The position numbers and the translations under genes are program-made. From Diadema setosum (Eukaryota; Echinodermata; Echinoidea; Diadematoida; Diadematidae), in the NCBI GenBank assembly GCA_033980235.1, contig CM067067.1, positions 14,544,401-14,608,400 of the forward strand: a stretch of 64,000 nt of DNA. The letters are read 5' to 3'. The notes under the pieces were generated by a model that worked only from the letters and a program-made list of their open reading frames with translations, did no database searches and was not told the origin of the DNA. Below are positions 34,737 to 45,517 of the stretch, in pieces; position 1 is the first letter of the stretch; each line of letters opens with the position of its first letter.

Positions 34737-35128
34737 GGGTAATGTTCGTTATTCCGAAGATTCGTTAGTTCAGAAATGAAATAAACTTCGTTATTCCGAA
34801 GGTTCGTTGTTCCAAAAGACACAAATTAATTTCTTATGCCTAGATGTTGGTTATATAATCCGAAAATCAAATATATTCATTAATCTGAACAGTAATTTAT
34901 AGTATAATCCGAAACTGAAATAATGTCCATTGCTCCCGAAATTCGTTAATCCGTAGATGAAAGCTTCGAAATCACGAAGTTTATTTCGTTTTCGAAATAA
35001 CAAAACTTCGGAGTAACGAACACTTTCTTTCTTGTTTTGTTTTTTCATTTTCGGATAACAAACTTCCGAAGAACGAACCGTATTTCGTTTTTAGATTAAC
35101 CATACTTTCGGAATAACAAACTATAATC
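34737..35128 (-). mobile_element. Fold-back element 4, degenerate, reverse orientation
   Basis: The left end GGGTAATGTTCGTTATTCCG matches the family's CAGCACCC end in reverse. The right end, AACAAACTATAATC, matches the GGTTACAG end in reverse. The internal units are strongly mutated and no target duplication is left. It contains an unrelated-looking A/T-rich centre (about 34820-34930). It is an old copy. Confidence 0.7.
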
Positions 35129-35288
35129 GTTTGAGGTATGTACAGATTTAGGAGATCGTCATCAACCCGCAGTTTGTTTGACTGGGATAACGGCTTCGGG
35201 GCGATATGGCATCTTGTAATTCTCTCTTTAATCAATATCATCGGTATATATGCTAACTTTACTACCCTTATTATCATTATATTATTTA

Positions 35289-35292
<4 letters not shown>

Positions 35293-35322
<30 letters not shown>
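35293..35322 (+). repeat. (AT)n microsatellite
   Basis: About 14 AT units. Confidence 0.95.
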
Positions 35323-35324
<2 letters not shown>

Positions 35325-36225
35325 CATAGTATATACAATGTATGCTGATATTGTTGCCCTTATTATCATATGTTCGCACGTAGTGACATTCCGGCGAGAC
35401 GCTATTAACTTCACCCGGATGTCAGAAAGCCTAGTTCTGTGCAAGCTAAAACTGCACTGATCGAATCTGGATACTGACACATGGTGGCGTCACGTGACAT
35501 GTAGAACTGCAGGAATGGGTTATTTTATGCCGTCACAATGTCGCTGTTTTTACTCCTTGTGTTGTCGGCAAATTTCACAGGCAGCTGATAATCAAACACG
35601 TGACTTTTTGTGTCCAGCACCCACCCCCCACCCGAAAAAAATGATAAAGTTCCTCCTTTTTTTTTCCTTTTTTTGTCCTTAAAGGTGTACGTCAAGGAAC
35701 ATACAGGTAGCATTGTTGGAGGAGACACAATGTAGGCCGTACCTTTAATGAATTTGCTTTAGAGATGCCGACTTTTTAACCGATGACAGAAATCATCCTT
35801 GAACTTGTATTTGCCAGAAGACACGTAAAGCGATGCCGAGCATTTTTTTTCCAAATTAGGTGCTTCGCCAAGAAGGCAGGAGACAAAACAACAACAACAA
35901 GAAGAAGAAAAAGCATAATCAGGAGTCATGAATGCTTGAATAACGACTAATGGCACAGTGACACCGTTTCCGCCACGTCGTTTTTGGGTATGATACGGGG
36001 CGGTGGATCCGACCCTACGAGAATCAAAGACGAGGCCGCCAGCTGGTCCGTCAGCTTTCCCCTTTTTCGTGATATTGCCGTGATTAATTCAATCGCTATG
36101 GAGAACAACTGGCAATAGCGCGCATTTCGCGGGAGATTAAAGAGGCGGCAGTATCACAAATAAGAAACATTAATAACTTGGTCAATGCGCATTCCGTATA
36201 ACCTTGCTCTTTCAGCTCAGTGTAA
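35323..36225. other. No gene seen
   Basis: Small open frames without recognisable domains; mixed composition. Confidence 0.5.
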
Positions 36226-36255
36226 CCAAGGAGTTATTGTCTGATAACTCCTTGG
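36226..36255. mobile_element. 30-bp palindromic insertion, relative of the 41.2-kb copy
   Basis: CCAAGGAGTTAT and ATAACTCCTTGG are exact reverse complements around the loop TGTCTG, and one more A/T pair extends the stem. Its ends, CCAAGGAG and CTCCTTGG, are those of the palindrome at 41236-41275. The flanks TGTAA and TATAA agree at four of five positions, as a decayed 5-bp duplication would. With the outer AGCTC and GAGCT it could also be drawn as a longer imperfect RNA hairpin. Confidence 0.5.
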
Positions 36256-36865
36256 TATAACCGTGGAGCTACAAGGTATACTATACAGCATATAACATCG
36301 GGACATTATTTCATGTATTATCCCATCGCCTTTCTGATTGTTCGTCATCTGAACCCTTCACTACATAGTGTGTGTCACACACGCATACGCATAGTAACCT
36401 CAATTATACACACACTAATGTTTTGGGGGAAATAAAAAGTCTTTAAACATTACATGTATCAGTAAATGTAAAAGACAGTAACAATTAGATGTAGGTAAGA
36501 ATGAAATGAGGAAGAAAAAAAAAAACACGATGAGAAGCCCCTGACCGTGCTTTAACTGTTTCTATATGATAGAGAGAGCTAGTGAAGAACGAAAACCTGT
36601 CAATAACAAAGGCAAAGTGTCTCACTCTCTCTCTCTCGCTCTCTTTCCTCTCTTACTGTGCGTGTTTGTGCGTGTGCATAACATTCATAATACTATATTA
36701 GTAGCATAGAAGTATATCAGCATAATAATTAGTAGTGGTAGTAGTATTAGTAGTAGTAGTAACTACATTATTATGTTATAGTATGATTTGTTATCATATT
36801 AGTAGCATAAGCCGTATATTATAGACATATTCAGACAGAAAGAGAAGTATAGAGACAAAGAGAGG

Positions 36866-36912
36866 GAGGGAGAGAGAGAGAGAGAGAGAGAAGGAGAAGA
36901 AGAAGAAGAAGA
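36866..36912 (+). repeat. (GA)n / (GAA)n purine run
   Basis: GA units passing into GAA units. A CT run of similar length lies at 36623-36652, in the opposite sense. Confidence 0.9.
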
Positions 36913-38284
36913 GAGGTAAGAAAGATGGGGAGGAGTAACAATCATGGATGGAGATTGTATCTCATGAATACACGTTCCACCTTGTCTTGCCTTTACTTGT
37001 GGTCCTATGCACTTGGTATGGCACGTAATATGATAATATATCTTCACTCGGGATCCATTGCTTCAGCACCGGACGCGTGTGATTAAAGGAGACCTCCGGA
37101 TGATGTTCAGACTTTTACATTTGAACAACTATAAATTAGTCAAACTGAGTACAGAGTTTCAGAATTTATAGTGATTGGGATAAGTAATGAGAATGTTTTC
37201 AAAATTTATTGTGAATTGCAATGAACAAGGATGATGACATGACAGCCTCACCATAAGAATGCATGAGTTGGGGCTCAAGGAAGCAGAACAAAAGAAGACG
37301 GTATGCATGGATTTTTCACACGTGAACTTGTTGAGCAAGCGGTATTGTAATGGAATTACACTGCTACATTTCTGAAATATATGAGGCTCTGATGTCATCA
37401 TCACTGTTCAGTGTAATTTGTTTAAGATTTTCAATTTATTGGTTTCTCTGCTCAAGGACCACAATAAATTCCACGGATCTATACATGGAGCTGTTGATTT
37501 ATGTACTACATGATGTGAAATTATGAAAATCGTCCGGAATGCCCCTTTAAAAGACCCAAAGAGTCATCAAGTCTATGACCACGTACACTCACTTGACAGC
37601 TTAGTTTACACATCATATCGCAGACATTTCGGTGCGATTGATAGGTGTCCATCGTGAAAAAAGGGGAAAATAATTATTAAAGAACAGACTCCCTTGTCTT
37701 TGCCCACCTGGTTCATGTGATTTGCACACCACGATCGGCTGCAGGAGATGTGTACTTCAGGCGTTTCAGTCATTCTATTGCTATACGGCGCCATTTCCCC
37801 CTTCTTATTATTTTCGTCTCCTTCAGCTCGCAAACGAGTCCAATAATTGCCCGTGAAAGTTGAGCAGACAGCTCCGGCGATGGAGGGGTTGTTGGGACGA
37901 AGCGCAATTTTGTCGAATCACCAAACACTTCGCAAACAGAACTTCCTTGTCTACAAAGGTGGACTACCCCACCCCAGGTCCTCGTGCAAACGGACTGTAT
38001 CCGTGAATTTCCTCTCTTGGCGGTCTACTGTGTAGGCACTTGCAATATTTCACCTAACGACAAATGATAAAGGTCGCGAAAACCATTTTTTTCATTCTCT
38101 ATTCGCTTAAAAGCATTCGTACACTCAGTAACTTCAGAAAGAGAGAAACATAGAGTTTAACCTTTGCATGGACGGCATCATTTCGTACACTTTACGTTGA
38201 AAGTTATGATATGCTTAATAATATTTGGAGACAGCATTTACTCAGTGACAACGTAGTTATATATTTTTTTCTTTGTCAAGCATG

Positions 38285-38495
38285 GCACACTGTTAGAAAT
38301 GCAAGGTACGTTCATACCTTTAAAAAGTTAAAGCATAAATTTTGTTTCCTTTTGATTTGTCCCGTTTGTTCACATGGTCAAGGCACTGATTTTTTTTTTT
38401 TTTTTAAGAAAAAACGATGGCGCTGTTGGAAATGAGACGTTCACCGTTAAAACCTTGAAACATTATGTTTTCGTTCCTTTTGATTTGTCCTGGTC
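38285..38495 (+). repeat. Diverged ~130-bp tandem duplication
   Basis: CACTGTTAGAAATGCAAGG...TTTTGTTTCC-TTTTGATTTGTCC (38288-38361) is matched by GCGCTGTTGGAAATGAGACG...TTTTCGTTCC-TTTTGATTTGTCC (38420-38490). The two copies are clearly related but diverged. No gene is recognised. Confidence 0.5.
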
Positions 38496-38712
38496 TCTTT
38501 TTTTCAGTTTATTTGATTTCCTCACGCAATTGGTTCTTTTTCGGTCACGCATTGACTGACGCCTTGGCATGACCAATGCAACCAGTGCAATATCGCCAGG
38601 TGGTAGCTGTAACTGAAGTGGCCGCCTCCGGACCGACTGTCAGTCACTGTTGACAAGCCTCGTGTCATGATTTCATGTAAGCAGAGAAACATAGCGGGAA
38701 ATGCAGAGGGGC

Positions 38713-38759
38713 AGAGGAGGAGGAGGAGGAGGAGGAGGAGGAGGAGGAGAGGAGGAGGA
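38713..38759 (+). repeat. (GGA)n microsatellite
   Basis: About 15 GGA units. It gives poly-Arg or poly-Leu runs in open frames that are not genes. Confidence 0.95.
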
Positions 38760-41235
38760 AAAAGAGTAGGAACGGGGAAACCCAATTCAGGGGGAGGGGT
38801 CGGCGTCAAAAGTAGGTTGACTGAATACATCTTTTTAGCCGCTCGCCGGCTTAGTTTTATCTGGGTGCTGAAGAATGGTCGAGAACGCAGAGATGATGGC
38901 TAAACCACCAAAAAAGGGTTGGTTTTTTTTTTTGTGGGTCAGGCCCACAGTTTTAGATCGCGCGATATGCTCCAAGAAATGGATTTACTATGAATATTGA
39001 TTGCCCAGGTCTTAGTTTAGGTATTACGCACAGAGGTGCCTTTGTTTTGTTTTGTTTCGTTTCGGTTTTTTTTTTTCATCAGATGAATGCATCATCTTGA
39101 AATGCGACCATGGCCTTAATGCATCCGACTGTTCCGTTTTTAATAGCCGATGCGCTGAGATGCCGTCATGCACTTACAAAGCAAGTCCGAAGAGAACTGC
39201 CTTCTATGTTAATGAGTGTTTCCCTTGATATGTTCTACCTGATCATGTTTTGACTCCCCTCCTTTTAAACGAGAAAGAGACGATTTCTTCATGTATGTGC
39301 ACGTCCATGCGCCGTGTTCCGAAATTATGGTCTTACTCGCAACAAATCATGCGATGTTTCAAGGCGCATCAAAAAAAAAAAAATATGACGGGGGGTGGGA
39401 CACTCCATAACTCTAGAGGAAAGACAGATGAAAGAAAATAATCTTATGAAGGAGGAGGACGAGTTATAAGGAAGAGAGAGTGTAGGAAGACAAAAGAAAA
39501 GTGAGAAAAAGGAAGGAGAATGAGGAAAAGGTTTAGAGACGGAAAGAGGAAAGACAAGTAAAACGTAGAACAGAAGGATGAGGTAAAGGAAAAGGAGAAC
39601 GCTGCATTCCTTGAACTACTTGCCAGCTGAACTTCTTTGTTACTCGGGTGAGAATATCCAAATCTTTTCAATTAAACCACAACGATACCCGAGCAGCAAT
39701 ATCGATTCATCCTGCCATAGGCTTATCGAAACTAGGTAATAACTTGATTGATGAATTGCTCGCCTAACGAGCCTGAGGGAGACACCGCGTAAAAAGGGCG
39801 TCCCCACCTGTTGTAAAACCTTATACGGTAGTGGAAGGAAAACACAAAACAAAAAGAAAATAAATCGTTTTAATAAACACTGCCACAATGGGTGCCTGTA
39901 AAGAACTATGTAATCAAGGGGTGTAAAATATTTTTAATACAGTGACTTGAGACAAATTTCAAAGAACCCAGAAAGAGTGGTTGAGAGAAAGAGAAAAGGG
40001 AAGAGAAATCGAGAGTAATTTGAAGACAGGTAGGGACCGAAGAAGGCAGAAAGGGAGGGAGAAAGATCCTTGAAACATCTTTCCTGGTGGATCTAATGAT
40101 CTTTTGTAAATACATTTCGGGAGATGTAAGAAATGACTTTATAGAAGCGTGTTTGAATATCTGTTAAACACCAGGGCAGACTCAATCAAGGTTTCAATGA
40201 ATCAAATCAAGGTTTTAAATGTTTACACACACCAGTGACCTTTTTTTTTTTCTTTACGTTCACGTCCGTCGCTCATGTTTCAGCTTTTACAGTACACTGG
40301 TCATTCTTTCCACCATCGAATCACGAGAGCGGATTAATAACACAGCGGAGATCATGTTGCTTCTTTCTTTAATTTTGGCTTTGTTGGCTTTCCTTATTGG
40401 TTGACTCTTGATGAAAGAATTTGGCGATCGATTGCGAGCGATCGCTTTACACTAGTGTTGATTTTTTTTTTTTTCATTCCTCGCCCAAGGGAGTGGGTCG
40501 GGGTTTACAGTATCAACGCTGAAAATAAAACGGCAAGATCCTGTAATAAAGTCTTCATTAAAAATGAAACGGGGCTTACGAACTCAAGAAGTCACGTCGT
40601 ATTATGTGTTCAATCATTCACAATGTCTGCAGCAAGGCCTTTTGCCTTTAATCCACAAAATGCCAAGCCTAGGGCTGTGAATTCATACATAACAGGCACA
40701 CCCTTTCCATCAATTCTTTGGCAGAATGCATTAAGAGACTCCGCCAGTGATATCAATGAGTTCTCTTCAGGCGAGCATGAGATAAAGACATACGTGTTAT
40801 GCATACTTTAAAATATGCGAGATTTCATTGTGAGAGGTATACTCACAAAGCACACATTTTTGCTAACCTTCCATTCCACATTATTGTTCTCGATCCCTTT
40901 TCTCCTTTTTTTTTTTCTCTCCTCCCGTCAACCACTCCCCCCCCCCCCCCTCTCTCTCTCTCTCTTTCTTCACTGAATCTCTGTTCTCCACTGTATAGCT
41001 GAAACGCCCGGTCTTTCTCGCCTTGCCTTGGTTCACCACTGTCATCCGGCAATGTCCGGACTATGTTCGGGTTCGAAGCGCGATCGAATAGCAAAGCAGG
41101 ATTAATGAGGCAGTCATACCGGGGGTTAGAGCGCAGAGCCGCGCCCAGCGTGTGGTGTAAAGTCACGCAGGTGCTACCTCCACGGGCTCGGATGCCGCAG
41201 GTGCCTGCCAATGCGTAATGATACACCGGGATCGA

Positions 41236-41275
41236 CCAAGGAGGTACTAGTACTAGGCGCCTAGTACCTCCTTGG
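41236..41275. mobile_element. 40-bp palindromic insertion flanked by ATCGA duplications
   Basis: CCAAGGAGGTACTAG pairs exactly with CTAGTACCTCCTTGG around a 10-bp centre that is itself mostly palindromic (ACTAGGCGCCTAGT). ATCGA lies directly on both sides (41231-41235 and 41276-41280), so this looks like an insertion with a 5-bp target duplication. A TACTAG duplication in the left arm is the only break in symmetry. It is far smaller than ordinary MITEs. Confidence 0.6.
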
Positions 41276-41366
41276 ATCGACATGCTACAACTTATCATCG
41301 TTCACGCGCCCAATTCAGGAAGAGTGGGTCACCACATAAAGCGTGCCTTGCACCTCTGACTTTCCC

Positions 41367-41370
<4 letters not shown>

Positions 41371-41440
<70 letters not shown>

Positions 41441-41467
41441 GATTATATATACATATATAATTATATG

Positions 41468-41499
<32 letters not shown>

Positions 41500-41500
41500 A
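41371..41500. repeat. (CT)n(TA)n ... (TA)n(GA)n self-complementary microsatellite
   Basis: CT units and then TA units (41371-41438), a ~30-nt A/T-rich middle, then TA units and GA units (41468-41499). The second half is the reverse complement of the first, so the block can form a long hairpin. A one-sided (CT)n(TA)n of the same kind is at 57530-57587. Confidence 0.9.
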
Positions 41501-43090
41501 AGAGACGAAGTGAAAGAGAGCAGCGTGTGTTGGTGTGTGTGTATGTGACCCTGCAACCACTTATACTCTAACATGTTGGGGCGATTTTTCGGTAGGCCTC
41601 AAAATGAATCTTCAGCTAAAGGCTTCTAACATACTGTTATTCACTGTTTTAATATCTAAAGTAGATGTTTAGAAGGACATTAATTAACATAATTATCGTA
41701 TCAACAACGTTTTCTCGATTTTTGCAGTGCCGTGTTTCTTTATTTGTTTCTCTTTCTGCCTCAAATTGGTTTTCGCCAGAATATGACATCCATTAGTTAT
41801 TAGATTGTGTACATTAAATCCTACAGAAATTTAAAAACAAGGTCAAGATTGATATCAGAACAGTAAAAGACGAGATGAACTGAATGTTTCATCAATGAAC
41901 ATTTTGGACAGCATACATTTTTCTTACTTTGCTTTTTTTTTTTTTTTTTTTGCTGTTGATACTGCTAATTACCACTTTTCCTGTAAGACGGATGTGCTGG
42001 CAAGCAGCCTTTATAAGGATTACTTGAATAATCATTACATTACAGATGTTTATCTCGGTGAATTTGAGAACCCACATGCCCTGTTGGTACAAATGACCTT
42101 TTGCGCAAAGTGGAACCCCAAACTGACTTATTGCATTGTAATACGGAAACACAAGTTCATGGACTAATACACATTATATTCAACACCGCATGGTTCGATG
42201 GAGTTCAAATTATATTTTCGAGGAGGTTTCTGTTGCCTTTCCGCATATTATAGCACAATATGTCCACTCTGCGAAGTTCTCCTAAGCCATTATATACAGT
42301 TCCTTAACTCATGTTATCATAAAAGTCGAGATAGCATAACATACAAAAACAAGGATAAAAACAAATTGAGGAAGTCTAACCGATCACTTTTCTACAATCC
42401 TACTTCAGGCGTTCTGTTTTGGTTTTTATCAGAGGCAATGATGTGAAATCATTAAAGCAAAGGTTAAAGTGCTATAAATAGGAAGTCCAGAGTTCTTATA
42501 GAGAGAGACATAATGGTCCAAAGCGATGCAGTTGAGTCTGAGACATTCGAATTTCTGAAATAAATTGTTTGAGTTAAATCTAGCCTATCAAAACCGAAAT
42601 GATGGGGGTAATTTGAAACGACATTACCAGCAAAACGAATGGCAATTGAAGTGTACGTCGATGAGTGATAAGTCAATGACTCAAATTGTGGCACCACCGA
42701 TACTTCATGATGAGGTATAATTTCGTAACCACCGACTGCTATTTTTAGCCGATATGATCTCCAGAGTCACGCTATGCTACACATTTGACGGACATTGGGT
42801 GACTTTTGCGTCATTATCAAAGACCTATAACCACTCCTTGAATGTTAGATATACATCTCTACATCTCTATCTGATTTATACACTAAATGCTGACTGACAG
42901 TTGACATTATATATCAGGCTTTGGATACGTCCTTATATACATTAAATTCTTTACATTTCACATGTTTTTTTATTCTTCTTTATTTGCATTCAACAATTTG
43001 CATATTCAATTCTTGAAATGTTCAGAATTTCCATGTAAAATGTGAAATATGGAACCAAAAGAAAATCAAACCAAACTAAACCAACGTACG

Positions 43091-43122
<32 letters not shown>

Positions 43123-45220
43123 CACACATAATACACACAAATGACATAACTTGCATAGCGAACTCTTGCTGTATACCAATATTTGCCGTATCATGTCCTT
43201 TATCTTGAACTTTACACAATGACATAAAACCAGTTTGCAAAAGTAGAGATTTGGCTGCTTTATTAAAAGCGTGGTTTGTATAATGTCTGCAATTCCTGAT
43301 ATACTGCGAAATTCACTTTGCAGTTTGAATTGGGGCTGGCGAATTGCGGTAAAGAATTATAGCAATGTACACACACTACATAGGAAGATATAACAGGCCA
43401 TAATAGAAACAATCATGTTTCTCATTGACACGAACTGGCATAGTAAAGATTTTTTTTTTTTCTGCGGACATGGTTATCCCTACGAGAGTAGTCATGCTAT
43501 ACAGATCACAGATGAAAAGTATATCGACAATACACCTAAGTTTGTAAAACCTGCAGCCATCGCCATCAGATCCATGAGGAACTATTTATGACAAAATGGG
43601 ACACGGAGTGTATATTTTATCTGATTTCTTATCTTATTGTGCATTAAAGTTAGAAGAGGACATACGCCATCGGACAGTGTTGAGACAATTTTTGCGCACC
43701 CCGGGAAAGGGTTTAGTGGTTAAGAAGTTAACACGTTTTTTTTTTTTTTTTTCGCGGTATAACAATATCCAAATCTTATAGACACTAGCATCTGCCGAGA
43801 ATATGGAGGATGAAGGGAGAGAGAGACGGGGGGGGGGGGGAGGGGGTGGAGAGAGGAAGAGGGAAACACTGAGAGAGGTAGCTTTAACGGACCCTTGGCA
43901 ATTGATTTCATTGACGCGATTGCGAATTATCTAAACAGCGGTGTCCCATCAAATGGCTCTTGGAGTTGTTTTAATTGGGACGGATGGAAATTACAGTCAA
44001 TCAATGTCTGAGAGTGTATCAATACCCATGGCCACTGGCGGTCAAATAGCGTTACTTTAACCCATATTTCTGGCCAAGAAGAGACATGAATTAACACACT
44101 CGACTACCCACTGAACGTCGACTGTGATTATCACAGCCAGCCGAGGAGAAATTATGACGTTATAAATAAATAATGTTGAACAAACATAGCTGTCGACAGT
44201 CCCAACTCTGGCTTAACTTTGCGCAGCTTTAAGACCCCGAGAATATTGACAAAGCGGTTAGGATATTGACGATATGCTTTGAGTGACATGAGGCTCATGT
44301 CTAAACCGATTTATATACAACATGCGTGCATTCATCAATAGATAAAGGAGAGCATAACTAAAGAAACGGAGTCAACTATGAACTCAAGACGAAACTAATA
44401 ATTTACTTTTTGCTCATCCTCATAACAGGATAAACAACTACTTTACACAACACAAGAAAATCAATGGAAATTCACCATGGAAAACCTAAATTCTTTAAGT
44501 CGTTTTTGAATAGGATTTTTTTTTTTTGTCTTCAGTAATCGACATTCAATTTAACGGAAATTTGAAAGCAAATGCCCATGCATTTCTGTTTATGTTAACA
44601 GAGGAATCCAAAATGGGAATCTTCGTAATTTTCGTCGATAAACACGAACACAAAACATGTCGTTACCATGGCCACTAATGTAGTTTTTGTGGAGGGAGGA
44701 TTTTACATAAATATTTCCAAAAAGAAAAAAACCAACAAACTCAGACGTTCGAGTAAAACCATTGTTTTACTGCATTTTGTGTCGCATCTCTTTCTCTTGT
44801 TTTTATATTTGTTGTGTCCAAAGGACTTTCAAGAACTATGTCGGGCGTTTATGATCTGCGTAAGGCAAATATACATATAAAAAGAAAATGCTTGCCATTA
44901 GTCTGGAAAAGTAGCAACGATTGCTATCTCTGTGATTTGAAATCATTGCTCCAAATTCTCAAGCCAGCTCCCATCCCCTCCAATTTCCTGCCAGTGCACA
45001 AGACGACCTATTTTTCTCAGTCGTCTTTATTTTCAAAAGAGAGACACTCACACACGAGCGAAACGAAACGCCCAGATCTCTGAAAATAAAGGATGTGTAC
45101 ACTACCAAACATATCAAATGTCATGTCAAATTAGCCGTCTTTGTCAGGTGGCTGATTGTATCTCGTCGAATTCCGGTCATGAAACACTTTCATGTTTCGC
45201 CCTCCTAGTCTCCCTATCTG
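41501..45220. other. No gene seen
   Basis: A/T-rich with (CT)n(CA)n at 43091-43128, a T-run at 43736 and a 12-G run at 43830. No recognisable coding sequence. Confidence 0.55.
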
Positions 45221-45270
45221 TGTGTGTATGTGTGTGTGTGTATGTGTGTGTGTGTGCGGGAGGGGAGGGG
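45221..45270 (+). repeat. (TG)n with TATG interruptions and a G-rich end
   Basis: TG units with two TATG breaks, then GGGAGGGGAGGGG directly against fold-back element 5. Confidence 0.9.
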
Positions 45271-45517
45271 ACGAAGATTCATTAATTCGAAAATGAAAAA
45301 GCAAAAAGTGACTGCTAACGAACCTTCGGAATTACGAAACTTTTTTCGTTCTTGTATTAGCGAAAGTTTGGAATAAGTTTTTGTTTTGTTTTGTTTTTGA
45401 TTTTAGCAGTAAACGAACCTTCGGAATATAACAACCCTTTTTTAATTTTCGGATTAACGAACTTTCGGAATAACAAAACTTTGGAGTAATGAATCTTCGG
45501 AATAACGAACTGTAACC
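45265..45517 (-). mobile_element. Fold-back element 5, degenerate, reverse orientation
   Basis: Units such as ATTCATTAATTCGAAAATG on the left and TTCGGATTAACGAACTTTCG on the right mark the family. The right end, CGAACTGTAACC, is the family's GGTTACAG end in reverse. The left end lies against a (TG)n and G-rich stretch (45221-45270), so its edge is uncertain. Confidence 0.7.

Larger units (their letters stand above)
36256..41235. other. No gene assigned
   Basis: Microsatellites, purine-rich tracts (39440-39600, 39960-40080) and many short frames. The 136-codon plus frame at 40401-40811 and a 64-codon minus frame inside it (40610-40804) read like protein but match nothing I know. They may be a decayed transposon or an unidentified exon. 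Confidence 0.45.
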
